A stretch of DNA of 64,000 nucleotides from Amanita rubescens (Eukaryota > Basidiomycota > Agaricomycetes > Agaricales > Amanitaceae): the NCBI GenBank assembly GCA_015039365.1, contig WION01000010.1, positions 1 to 64,000 of the forward strand, read 5' to 3'. Shown piece by piece: positions 26,558 to 37,212 of this stretch. The translations under genes and the position numbers were made by a program. Each line of letters begins with the position of its first letter. Positions within the stretch are counted from its first letter, which is position 1. Under the pieces are notes generated by a model that saw only the letters and a list, made by a program, of their open reading frames with translations, was not told the DNA's origin and ran no database searches.

Positions 26558-28158
26558 ATGTGCCAACAACTACGACCATCTCCTAGCATGCCAGACGATG
26601 TGTGGTATTTCGTCGCCCGATATTTGCCACCCAAAGAGCTGCGACGCTTATATGGCGTTAACAGGGCACTCTTTCACCTTTCTATGGAAGAGCGGTACCG
26701 AAACATTTGTTTCTCCAACAACGACAGGAGGATGAAATGGCTGTGCAAGAACATAAAGTAGGCCCTCGTTTCTATACTTTCAGCTACTGTTGTCGACACG
26801 GAAGTGTTAGAGCGCCGTTGGTGCGACACTATGTGCGAAGGATCGACATTAGGCCCTGGCAGATTGAACGCAGGGTCATTGCACAGCAGCCCCAGGGCTT
26901 CTTTGGGTCCGTCGCGCAGACGCTGATGCATTTGATCAGCTGGGGCGACGAGCAGTCAATGAGGAGCGCAGAAGAGGCATACGTGTGGCGCAAGTTATCC
27001 AAAGCAGTCAAGAGGATAACTAATGCTGTAGAAGATTTGCCGAACGTCCAGGAGTACAAAATCCAGTGCCTGCAGAGCCACTGCGATGCGTTCTTCGTGC
27101 ACGGGTTGATTCCCACCCTGAAGTGTTGGGAGCAAACCCTGACCAAGTTGACGTTGTGCGTTCCACCAGGCGAATTGTCCAATCTCCCCGAAGTCAAGCT
27201 CCTCCGGTTGGAGTCCCTTGAGCTTTTGTTTTGGTCGGCCGCCACTGACCCTCGAGACTTCCGTTTTATGGTCCTTGATCCCTTAGTGGTTTTCGTCAAC
27301 AACTTGTATCCTGCGCTACGCTCGCTATCCGTTACTGCGACGCGAATGGCTGCGAATATCGATTTGACGCCACTTTTCAAGGGTCTGGGCACCTTCCCTC
27401 ATTTGCGGAACTTTCAACTATCCATGCCCTACGACGGCTCCTAGCTTCTCGTGCATACAGCCGTTACTGGCGTTTTTGGCTAATCACAAGAACATCCAGT
27501 GCTTCCGATTTGGCACGTTATCCGACAGCGCCACGCGAAGCCCCTACCTCGGATGAATTGAAGGAGTGGATACCCTGCATTTTACGGTCCTTGGACAACT
27601 CATTCGGGGACATTGAAGAGATCAATGTTGCTCTTCGGCCTCTTAAAGCCACTTCAACATTTACCACTCTCAATGAATTCCTTTCGAATCATGGTCCGAA
27701 CCTCACGTCTCTCTCATTGACCGAGGATACCACGTTGAGTTTCAAGGAAGTCCACGAGATGTTGAAGCCGAGGAATTCATATGCATTCGCCCACCTTCGG
27801 CGTCTGTCGCTACACGTGAAGTACCTCACCGTGGAACTGTTTTTATTTCTAGCCCAAACATTCCCCCACCTGCAAGAGTTGGAGATCGGCTTCTTGTATT
27901 TTTCACAGGGGTTTGAGCTTGACTTTGTAAGTTTATCAATGTGATTGTCGCGTCACAGTGTCTGATGGCCTGTTCACTTAGGACACGTTTCGCGAAGAGT
28001 TATTAGAACATTGGCAAGAGTTTTTAGGCTGGGAACTCAAGGTCATCAGGTTCGCCTTGGAGCCGGGGCAAACATTTTCATGGACCGAAGAAATGCAACA
28101 TTGGCTCACGTACAGCATTTCCTCGCTTGAAAACGTCTATATTCAGTCCAGCCACTAA
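26558..28158 (+). CDS. F-box protein, probably frame-disrupted
   Basis: F-box-like protein: MPDDVWYFVARYLPPKELRR...RALFHLSMEERY is an F-box type N-terminus (likely Met at 26588). A GT intron at about 26757 joins NIK to APLVRHYVRRIDIRPWQ. The middle (YKIQCLQSHCDAFF, LTKLTLCVPPGELSNLP, LFKGLGTFPHLRNFQLSMP) and the C-terminal part (DELKEWIPCILRSLDNSFG, HLQELEIGFLYFSQGF, then DTFREELLEHWQEFLGWE after an intron at about 27927) belong together. The reading frame changes near 27441 (PYDG followed by PSFSCIQPLLAFLANHKN) and again near 27528 (before TSDELKEWIP). As written, it is a pseudogene or contains two base errors. It ends with TAA at 28156-28158. Confidence 0.7.
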
Positions 28159-29675
28159 ACAGGGGAGACTTCGCCTATCCCTTCCGTCACGCTTATTTCA
28201 CGACCTCATTGACGACGTCATCTGCATTCGTTCACATCTATGCCACTGTTATTAGCATCACATTGCATCTTATTCCTGATATTGGTAAGTTCTCGGTTAT
28301 TAATTAGTGCAGGTCTATACCGCACCTATACCACGATGCCGCTATGCTATCCTGGTTGTTGTTTTTTTATATATGTATGATGTACTAAAGATTATTCACA
28401 GTTGTTGTAGAGATAGAAATATGCCTATACCCTCGTGTACTATAATTAATGTAAAGAATGTAATGTACGATAGATAATCAACTGGACTTTGCGAAATTGC
28501 GTGGGATGGAGTCCGCTATAGCGCCCGATCTGGACATTGCAACTACTTTTCCTGACGGCGCTCAGCTACATCATCTCTTAGTCTAAATGTCGTCTACTAT
28601 CGGGCCAAATTGACGCACTGCCCGTCTATCAACAAGTTGATATCGAGGAGACAGGTTCCAATCGGGGATCTAGTCAACAAACGCCGCTTCCTCCAGGGGG
28701 AATGACGCGTGACGAGCCATTCTGTAACTCTGTTCCACCTATCCAGCTTTGTAGCAGTCACAAATTACTGGAAGCCTGGTCCAGGACCAGATCTTCTGGA
28801 CCTCGCACCTACAACCACCGTCCGCGCTAACGGTTCAACGTTCAACGTTCAACCTCATCGATGCATCAGCTTCTCTTTCTACAGCCAACTGTCCTCATTT
28901 CTTTTTTCCTGGCTCACACGCATGAACACTCGAGCGCTCAGCTCAAGTTGCTGCTCAACACGCAACTGATGGCTTCAACGTAGGGTGCAAACGTGCCGAA
29001 CTCCTTCACCATTGCTAGAAAAAAATGCACAATCATTCGAAAACATACACGCCTACTTTGTTACGTTCGGAGGCGAATGTGATGAATGGCACTTCCAAAG
29101 GCCCCTGCCCACAAGTTACCGCAAGATCCCGCGCCAGTGGTGCGGTTCCCGGGGCATTCTCATAATCTCCGGGCAACAAACTTGCGCTGCCTCGGGCACT
29201 TGCTCTCTCAGTCATTCCCCGTATTGATCAGCCTTACCTTTGTGGCAGAGCCACCGGCATGGGGGGTGGGGGGTCCACCTCCTGGCCGCTCGTGTACAAA
29301 GTTGGTGTGATATTAGGCCGAGTGGGTCTGTGTCGGAAGTGGGGAGTGGAGGACCATGACCGTTCTCCGCATCAACCTACGAAAATACATCTCGGAGAGA
29401 GCCGGTCTCGCGAACACTCGCGGCTCTCTCGATCGCATATACGCCCGCGGACGACTCTTCTACTAGATCTAGCAGGTTGCGCCGTTCGCAAAGTTATGGA
29501 GGAGATGAATCATTCTCTGCCGATGTTACTTGATGCCAAATCGATACTCTACAAGCAGAAATAAAAAAACTCTCAGAAGCATTTACCCCAACCCATGCCT
29601 TCCAATGACTGCTGAGCCGTCCAACACATGAAAGTCACCAGAATCTGGACCACCCTTATTAGCATTGGGCCAACA
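28159..29675. other. 1.5-kb stretch without a gene
   Basis: No gene is recognisable. The first 500 bp share patches with 30660-31010, so they are the 3' flank of a partly duplicated F-box gene. Frames at 28985-29564 look random and overlap on both strands. Confidence 0.45.
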
Positions 29676-30505
29676 TCAAGGGTCACGGTAGTGAAATTCG
29701 TAGCAATTCACAAATTGCTTGAACAACTCGTAACAGGCGAGAATGTGCCTCCTATTATCAAGCGGTTTCATGCCCTCACTTAGACGGTGAGCGGGGCGAG
29801 CCACCTCCGGGAGATGGGCATACACGACGGTTGGTGTGACAGGAAACTGTCCTCGCTCAACAGCTCCCGCAAGTCCCTGGGTGACAGGAATCTTGTAAAA
29901 CGTCGGCGAGGAACCTACCATGGTGATGCCTGCCATCACCTTGGCATCGATAGCATTCAGACCGAGAATACGCGTTCGTCTGGTGTTGTTAGTCTGAAAA
30001 GCGGCGATCGCCTCTGCTATGAGCTGTGGTTCTGGGTCCTTCCTCTCTATGTGTCGTTTGTCCTCCTGAACAAGGAGTACGATATCGTTGTCATCGTCAT
30101 CCACAATACAGACATCAGTCTTTGCATGTCTGTGCTCTCCGTAGGTGATAAGCGGGATGTCCATTCGCGCGCGCGCTATCCTGGACCGAGGCACGTAACC
30201 CAACATCGTCAATAAGCAGACGACAAAATCATTCACTGCCGACTCTTCCGCTGGCACCGGATCCATCGCCACGTCCATATAGCGCATAAATTTATAGCTC
30301 GTGTCATTTTTCATGTCGTCCGCATTCAGTTTGTAAGGAGCTCATCAGGGGCAGCTGGTTGTAACTTGCGGGAGGGATCTACGCCAAAAAAAGTGGCAGC
30401 GTCCTGAAACTGGACGCTGATATTGTATGCATGGAGGTCTTTAATTCCCCAGTCGTTGCCAGACTTGGGGAGACGCAAAAGGGATGTCTGATATGAAAGA
30501 AACAT
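29676..30505 (-). CDS. Uncharacterised Agaricomycete family with D...QEDK nuclease-like motif; one frame break
   Basis: Belongs to an orphan family that is common in mushroom genomes. The N-terminus (MFLSYQTSLLRLPKSGNDWG...AYNISVQFQDAATFFGVD) starts at 30505. The body reads YMDVAMDPVPAEESAVNDF, then AKTDVCIVDDDD...LLVQEDKRHIE, DPEPQLIAEAIAAFQTNN, AGITMVGSSPTFYKIPVTQ, and ends RRHILACYELFKQFV. Asp-x(n)-hydrophobic-Gln-Glu-x-Lys with a following EAIAAF helix is the arrangement of a PD-(D/E)XK restriction-like nuclease core; I infer this, it is not demonstrated. Between DELLT and LNADDMKNDTS (30328-30335) the frame shifts by one base (AACTGAATG), creating a TGA. The gene is either mutated or mis-sequenced. 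Confidence 0.72.
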
Positions 30506-30539
30506 GAGGTGTGTTGTGATGTGACATGTTACACACCTT

Positions 30540-31010
30540 GCATTTATTTTGTTCCGTTCAAGCCCCTGTGCTTACGAAGGCTCGATATGCCGCAACTGAC
30601 TCTCAGCGGAGCTCTTTTCACCCCTAACTCATCTCGCGCCATGTACTTTTCACAGGGGCTTGATTTTGGGCGAACATTTGCTCACGCACAGCATATCCTC
30701 GCTTGAAATTGTCTATGTTCTACCCGACAACTAAACTTGGGACACTTTCGCCTATCCTTTCCGCCACGCTTCTTCTCGACATTAATTTTTCCGTGTAAGC
30801 ACAACCACACCGCCATCCTTCACTATAATGTGCTAAGGCCTCCCATAGAAATGCCTCTACATTGTAGTAAAGAATATTGCAATTTTACAACATGTGGGCG
30901 GGTCCGACGGGTCCGATTGGCATACAAATTACTCTGGTCAGCTTGGACATCACATCTTAATGATCAAACCCAATCTATCAACAAGGATGGGCGCTCCAAT
31001 CGGATAATTT
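30540..31010 (+). repeat. Decayed partial duplicate of the 3' part and flank of the upstream F-box gene
   Basis: The segment 30640-30790 (TTTTCACAGGGG, CCTCGCTTGAAA-TGTCTAT, CTTTCGCCTATCC, CGCCACGCTT) matches 27898-28205 with substitutions and without the intron region. Weaker patches continue to about 31010 (CTATCAACAAG, TCCAATCGG). It carries no open frame of use. Confidence 0.5.
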
Positions 31011-31109
31011 AGACGTGCCTGAATATCCAAGCGTCGGTTCTCAGCTGCGTCTGCTGAGACTTGGATAAAATGGTATGCGCATATCACACGTTGTAATCCA
31101 TTCCCAAGC

Positions 31110-32055
31110 ATGGACGAACTACCTTCGTTGGTACCTACAACGATTTACTATGGTACAAGACCTGCGAACGGCGTACTTGCCTATCAGAACGCGAATACGA
31201 ACCCGGAAACTGGTCAGCGGGACAGAAACTGGACGCTAGAAGGGAAGGAGGTACTAGTGGAGAATGTTCGAGGGAAGGAGGATACGGTGACCCTTGATAC
31301 GGCCGGCTTCCAGTTCTACAACCGTCCTGCGAAACACAAGTCGTTTGCCAATGATGAGGAGATAAGACGAGAGTATTACCGTGAGAGCGAACAACTTCTC
31401 AAGGAGGTTACCGGTGCCAGCAAGGTCACCATTTTCGATCACAGTCAGTTGGCCTCGGGGTTTCTCTTGGAGCGATATTTGACATTGTCATGCTGACAGC
31501 TGTGCGACGCGCCCGTCCCGGACAGATTGATAATGACCCAGCAAACAGACAACCTGTGCCCCAAGCGCATGTCGACCAAACCCTCGCTGCTGCCGTTGCT
31601 CGGCTCCATAAGCACTCACCAGACGAGGCGGCGGAACTTTTGAAGCGCCGTTTCCAAATCATTAACTTGTGGCGACCGATAGACATTCCCGCGCTGGAAT
31701 GGCCATTAGCTCTCTGTGATTATCGAAGCGTCAACCCCGAGAATGACGTTTTCCCTGTCAGAATCATTTTTCCCAATCGAGAGGGAGAGAATGTGTCTGT
31801 GCAATACAACCCGAAGCACAAGTGGAAATATCTCCGAGGGATGACTCCCGACGAGTTCGTGCTCATCAAATGGTGAGCACTTGACTTGCTTGTTGCATAG
31901 CACGGATAGAATAACAAGGGTTCTACAGTTCTGATTCCGTTCAAGATGGAAGTGTAGCTGGTTTCACACCCCATACGGCTTTCATCGATCCCACTACGCC
32001 GGAAGGGGCGCCTCACAGGCAGTCAATTGAAGTGCGCGCGTTCGTCTTTTACTGA
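31110..32055 (+). CDS. GA4-desaturase-like / CmcJ-asaB family oxygenase
   Basis: Family of putative 2-oxoglutarate-type oxidoreductases found in fungal secondary metabolism (asaB, CmcJ-like). Its reaction here is unknown. Three exons. Exon 1 (MDELPSLVPTTIYYGTRPAN...ESEQLLKEVTGASKVTIFDH) ends at a GTCAGT donor near 31442. Exon 2 starts VRRARPGQIDNDPANRQPV and contains QTLAAAVARLHKHSPDEAAE, RFQIINLWRPI, WPLALCDYRSV and YNPKHKWKYL-MTPDEFVLIK. After a GTGAGC intron (from 31873), exon 3 reads CSDSVQDGSVAGFTPHTAFI and ends RQSIEVRAFVFY with TGA at 32053-32055. The order and the closing motif match the family at normal length. This copy appears intact; two decayed copies lie downstream. Confidence 0.87.
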
Positions 32056-32109
32056 TGGCCTCTGAGCAGATAGTCTAAATGTATAATCCAAAGTCTTGCA
32101 ATCAAACAC

Positions 32110-32510
32110 CGTGATGTCACCGATTAACGCCAGACCGTCTTGCGGTCCGTTTTGCGCTAAAAGCAGTAGGAATATGGGCGCTGATACGATCCAAGAACAC
32201 CTTTGCCGATCAGTGTTCGTGAATGCTTCCATGTCGTTTGAGCGTGTGGCAGTGAAGCAGGTGGGACTGATCTGGTTCTCGTTTTAGACAGATAGGCGCT
32301 TGAGCACAGCCTTTGGCTAAATTTCGAGGGTTCAATATGTAGCCCTGCCTCAGGCTCCGACTGGCGTGGAGTTAGCGCGTCGTGATGGATAAATGAGTAA
32401 CGAATCTTCTTTCTGTTTCTCTTTTTGGATTAATGGGCATTTTGGTGTGGAAATTGGCTGAAATATGGCAACAGATGGGCGTATGTGTAGCTCTGGTCGC
32501 GGGACATCAG
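32110..32510 (+). repeat. Dispersed repeat, copy 1 (direct copy at 35645-35990)
   Basis: Non-coding sequence shared with 35645-35990: landmarks are ATGTCACC-AT-AACGC, CGTCTTGCGG, CGTTTTGCGCTA, CAGCCTTTGGCTAAATTTCG, CGTGGAGTTA-GCGCGTCGTG and ATATGGCAAC-GATGGGCG. The two copies differ by many substitutions and small indels. No protein or terminal inverted repeat was recognised. Confidence 0.7.
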
Positions 32511-32579
32511 GGCAAAGTCTCGGGATCAGTGGCTGTGTCCGCTGGGTGATCCTCGCGCGAACACAGTTGTAAAATTCCA

Positions 32580-33262
32580 CATTTGGCCCATGACCGCCCT
32601 GCGAGACACAAGTCATTTGAGGAGATAAGGCGAGAGTATTACTGTGAGAGCGAACAACATTTTCAAGGAAGTTACTAGTTCATCGTTTTTGATCACAGTG
32701 ACTTAATTATCGTTCAGAATTCTCTTAGAGCTTATTTGACATTTCCATGACGACAACTGTGCGATACGCCCGTTCTGGACAGATCGATAATGGCCCAGCA
32801 AACAGACAACCTACGCCCCAAGTGCATGCCGACCGCTGATGCCGTTACTCACATACGCACACACCAGACGGACGAGGCAGCGGAACCTTTGAAAATCCGT
32901 TTCCAAATCATTAACTTATGGAGACTGATAGGCGTTACTGCGCTGGAGTGGCCATTGGCTCTTTGTGGTTATTTCCCGAGAATGACGTTTTCCCGTCAGA
33001 ACCATTTCTCCCAATAGAGAGGGAGAGAATGTGTCTGTGCAGTATAACCCGAAGCACAAACGGAAACATCTCCGAAGGATGACTCCCGACGAGTTTGTGC
33101 TCATTAAATGGTGAGCACTTGACTTGCTTGTTGCATAGCACGGATAGATTGACAGTGGTTCTACGGTTCCGATTCCGTTCAAGATGGAGATCCCACTACG
33201 CCTGAAGGGGCGCCTCACAGGCAGTCAATTGAAGTGCACGCGTTCGTCTTCGACTGACAGTG
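32580..33262 (+). pseudogene. Decayed second copy of the CmcJ/asaB-like oxygenase
   Basis: Truncated at its 5' end; similarity to the copy at 31110-32055 begins around CGAGACACAAGTCATTTG (exon 1, KHKSFANDEE equivalent). It continues through the exon 2 equivalents (ANRQPTPQVHA, IRFQIINLWRLIGVTALEWP, a -TTFSRQNHFSQ interruption, YNPKHK) to the third exon. The last part has lost the QDGSVAGFTPHTAF coding stretch and reads ...TPEGAPHRQSIEVHAFVFD. Several frame breaks and a large 5' deletion make it non-functional. The similarity continues 60 bp past the stop. Confidence 0.8.
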
Positions 33263-33380
33263 GTCTCTGAGCAGATAGTCTAAATATATAATCCAAAATC
33301 TTGCAATCAAACATTACCCAAATGACGGCCTGGCATCTCGCTAGACCATAGTGAGACCTCTACACGAGAATCTCGTTGAA
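33210..33380 (+). repeat. Repeat arm, inverted copy at about 36395-36545
   Basis: The sequence covering the end of the second oxygenase copy and its flank (CCTCACAGGCAGTCAATTGAAGTGCACGCG, TCTTGCAATCAAA, GACGGCCTGGCATCTCGCT) returns as a reverse complement at 36395-36545 (AGCGAGATGCCTGACCGTC, CTTCAATTGACTGCCTGTGAGG). The two arms bracket about 3 kb that includes the decayed F-box gene. Confidence 0.7.
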
Positions 33381-33624
33381 AGTTTGAATGACAATCTCTA
33401 CGGTTAGGTGCATGGTTGTATGTGGATCAAAATGCTGCCGCGCCGTCCGCCGTTGTAACTTGCGCCCACAAAGGCCAGCCTGCAGATGCATCGGAGCCCC
33501 TGGAGCGCCGTCCACAAACACACTTAGTGCATCTATAAGAGCAGCCCATACGCTGGAGTCATATGGACTCGGACAAACTTGGTGTTCAAAACTTCGATCT
33601 TCCATCCAATCCAAGTTCGCAGGG

Positions 33625-35090
33625 TTACGACGCACTGGGTAATAAAACAGCTCTAGATCTAATATGCATCGCTATCTGCCGCGTCGATACTGAGCCCACT
33701 GAGTCCACCATTCGTCCTCTACCGATTCCGACTGCTTCCCAGTATGTCAAAGACACGCCAAGTTCTTCCAGCTGCTCCCGCTCACCCGCCTCCCACAGCG
33801 GAACATCCTCATCACATTCGAACTCCTTTGCCCCGCTCGCTCGAAAGGCCGCCACCACCGTAGACGCTTGCAATGGAAAGTCGCAGTACAACAAAGCAAG
33901 CCTCTTGAGCGGTAGACTCGGTTTACGCGCAAACTTCTCCAGTAACTCGTCATCGAAACCACTCCACTCGGCATCAAATATCCCATGCAACGCAATGCAC
34001 TCCAGCATTGGAAACGGCGGCCCCCTCTCATCCTCTCCAAATATAATCCAATCCCACACATTTCGTGGATAAATACGCCCGCGTGACTGCAAACCGGCGT
34101 ACAGTTCCGACACCGAGATGCAAAAAGCCTCAGTGCGTTGCACGTCGTTGTTGTATCCTCAGCGCTCCATTTGTCATCCATTCGTCCAAATTCCGGCTCA
34201 CGCGAGCCATCTAAATGCAAATCTTCGACCATAGGCGCCGTGATGCACCCCATCAAGTCGCACGCGGTCCCAGGAACCGATACTGCCAGATGCCTTAGCC
34301 TCGGCAATCGAATATCCAACGAAATTTCCGATCCTGGTCGTCCCTTGACCACGCCCGAAGCCGTAGGTGGTGTCACATCATGATGATTTTGCCAATTGTA
34401 GTGCTTCATCCATAACGACTCTAGCTGGGGCATACAATTGAGAAACGCCGCGATAAGTGCAGGATAAGCAATTTCATCCTCGCATGATCCGTTCGAGAAC
34501 GAGCGTACTCAGGTGGGAAAAGGACGAAGAGGGGGGTAACATCGGCACGCAGTCGTAAAAGCTGTTCATATGGAGCTTTTGCAAATTGGGGAATGTGTTA
34601 GTGGCGTCTGCGAGTACCATATCCAGTCGGGGCCATTCGGGATTCAACAGGTAATCCGACTCGCTCTCTGACAAGATAGAAAGTACCTCGAGCGCTTGGA
34701 ACACCCCCACGTTCGGAAAGATATCATAGACAACACCGCCTGCTAAGAAGACTGTATGCGCGGTGAGGGCAAATTCCCGAATTTGAGCATTGTACTCTTC
34801 CAACAGTTTGCACAGTGCTAAAACTTCCTTCGTGCGCTCTGTAACGAGTCCTATGCACACAGTAAGCATCGCGCCCTTGGTACGCAAGATCCGGGCTCGA
34901 AGGAAATCAGGTCCATCAATGGTGAATTGGCGAGGAGGGAGAATGACAGTTGTCCAAAGTGATGGGATAGAATGCGTGACTGCAGCAAATGTTTTGCAAG
35001 TTTCTGAAATGACCAGATTGTCGCATTGGCACACGATTTCGGTCAGGACCTCAGTGGGCAGGTCGAAGACTGTTCATGCTGTGAGATTTT
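33625..35090 (-). pseudogene. F-box/LRR gene with several frame breaks
   Basis: Begins with an F-box (FDLPTEVLTEIVCQCDN...TCKTFAAVTHSIPSLW) near 35085, preceded by a likely intron (acceptor GAACAG). LRR-like text follows (LEVLSILSESESDY, FPNLQKLHMNSFYDCVP, FSHLSTLVLERIM). The frame is lost at about 34485; DEIAYPALIAAFLNCMPQLE resumes one base over. A further change occurs near 34140, after which AFCISVSELYAGLQSRGRIY and FPMLECIALHGIFDAEW continue to a stop at 33625. At least two breaks make the gene non-functional as written. It sits between the inverted repeat arms. Confidence 0.65.
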
Positions 35091-36395
35091 ACGTAGTCGA
35101 TGTGACGTACCTATTTCTCGTTTTTATCCCCTTTGGATTATCGGAGTCGGACTCCGTATAGCCTCGAGGAATTCATTGTGATGCGCGTCGATCAGTAACT
35201 ATCGGATCATCGATCAGTTGACAGATTTTGCTCGGAAGCAAAGAAACTATACTTAGGGTCATGGATGCATAGCACTACTGTGGCTAAGTTGCGCCGCTCA
35301 CAGTTGAGGCATTTAAACTCAAGGTTCGACGAAAATTAAATCAACGCCCATTTCGATACGCTAAAACACGATAAACGGCTATGTACAATACAGCCCCACC
35401 GATCAACGTCAACATCCAATCTTCGACGGCTGCCCAGTGCCAACGTTGGTAACCAGTTGGTCGCCTGGGTTGTTTTTGGGTGGTATAGGGATAGCGATGA
35501 CGCAGACGAGAAGGGCAGTGACAAGGGCAAGAGATAGGCTACGCATTTTCAAAAGGACCTGCTTTCGAAAACGGGAGGTAGATAGGGCGATTGAAGAGAC
35601 CAGCTCTGAGGGAAGAAATTGAGGTTTTCGATGATCGTTTTTATACTGCCCATGGAGATGTCACCAATCAACGCTAGATCCACCGTCTTGCGGCATATCA
35701 CGCTTTCGTTTTGCGCTAGAACAGTAGTAGGCATATGGATTCAAATGCTTCCGTGACATGTTGGGACTAATCTGCTTCTTGTTTTAGACTGATGCTTGAG
35801 GGCAGCCTTTGGCTAAATTTCGGGGGGTTTACGAAGGCTATCGTCAATATGTGGCCCTACCTGCCAGCGTGGAGTTAAGCGCGTCGTGATGGATCAAATT
35901 AGTAATGAATCCTCTTTCTACTTCTCATTGGGCATTTGGGCGCAAATGAAATATGGCAACCGATGGGCGCACTTGTAGCTCTTGTCGCGAAGTCTGAATG
36001 TAAGGAGAGATGCCTTAATGTGTTCACATGTTACATCAGAACAGGGCGGCATCGATAAGGACTATAACTCGATAATGTCTGTTCACGAGGCAATCAGTAG
36101 CAAAAAGTGAATCTACCAAAGCTTTAGTTGGCTCTATGGTGCCTTCCCAGGTGTCCAGGGCGTGTAAAGACCATCACTAAAACGGAACAAGAAGCGGAGC
36201 ATTGCTATGCGTGGTGCAACAATCAAGTCAATTGTGATCTACTTATTCAGAATGAGGCAAAATGATTTTCACAGTATTTTTTTGAGTACGACTCACTTAT
36301 GGCTGCGAACCCTTATAGATCCACTACAAGTTCATGAGTTTGGAACGGCGCTCCAGGAGCTCTGATACCAGGTCTTGCCGTACGGTGGTTCAGTA
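35091..36395. other. Gene-poor stretch holding dispersed repeat copy 2
   Basis: Apart from the repeat at 35645-35990 nothing coding is recognisable. A short frame at 35437-35622 lies antisense to another short frame and is not supported. 36000-36395 carries no visible feature. Confidence 0.45.
35645..35990 (+). repeat. Dispersed repeat, copy 2 (direct copy at 32110-32510)
   Basis: Second copy of the non-coding repeat described at 32110-32510, in the same orientation and shorter, with the same ordered landmarks (ATGTCACCAATCAACGCTAG, GCAGCCTTTGGCTAAATTTC, ATATGGCAACCGATGGGCGC). There are no open frames. Confidence 0.7.
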
Positions 36396-36469
36396 GAGGC
36401 CTCACAATGATCAAGCGAGATGCCTGACCGTCGTTTACCTTGATCGCAAGATTTTGATACATTTAGACT

Positions 36470-37212
36470 ACCGGCTCACAGGTCATCGGTAGAAGGTGGA
36501 CGCGTGAACTTCAATTGACTGCCTGTGAGGTGCCCTTTCAGGCATAGTGGGATCAATGAAAGGGTGTAAAAGCGGCTACACTTCCATCTTGAACTGAATC
36601 GGCACTGTAGGACCGCTGTCGGTCAATCGGGCCGCCTACGCTTGCAACGGTCGGGATTTTGATGAGCACAAACTCGTCGGAAGTCGTCCCTCGGAGACAT
36701 TTCCATTTGTGCTTCGGGTTATACTGCAGATACATTCTCTCCCTCTTGATCGAGAAAAATGGTTCTGACAGGGAAAAAAGTCAAAGTTCTCGGGGTCGAA
36801 TGCTTCGATAATCACAAAGAGCCAATGGCCACCCATCGCGGGAACGTCTATCGGTCTATTTAGGAGCGGTGCTTCGGAAGTTCCGGTGTGTGGTTGTGGA
36901 GTCGAGTAACGGCAGTTTGGTCGACATGTGCCTGTGCCTTGCTGGGTCATTATCAATCTGTCCGGGACGGACTCGTCGGGCATGGCAATGACAAATGTCC
37001 CTCTAAGAGAAACCCCGACGCCTCGGAAATGGTGCCTTGCTCGCTCTCACGGCAATACTCTTGGTTATCTCCTCATCATTGGCAAATGACGTGTGTCTCG
37101 CAGGACGGTCGCAGAACCTGAAGTCGGCCGTATCGAGGGTCATCATATCCTCGAACATTCTCCACCAGTACTTTCTAGTAGCGTCCAACGAAGGTGGCAC
37201 TGACATGCTCGG
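36470..37212 (-). pseudogene. Decayed third copy of the CmcJ/asaB-like oxygenase, inverted
   Basis: Minus-strand copy with the motifs in order: PSLDATRKYWWRMFEDM / TLDTADFRFCDRPARHTSFA / NDEEI, then QNHFSRSRGREC, YNPKHKWKCLRGTTSDEFVL, SADSVQDGSVAAFTPF. The YYGTRPANG-to-WTLEG part of exon 1 is deleted, the frame breaks several times, and the RAFVFY end is degraded. Non-functional. Its 3' flank forms the inverted repeat with 33210-33380. Confidence 0.8.

Noticed and set aside
33563..34383. Plus-strand Ser-rich frames
   Set aside because: They lie opposite the F-box/LRR gene, which has a recognisable F-box on the minus strand. The Ser-rich text is the complement of the Glu/Leu-rich gene.
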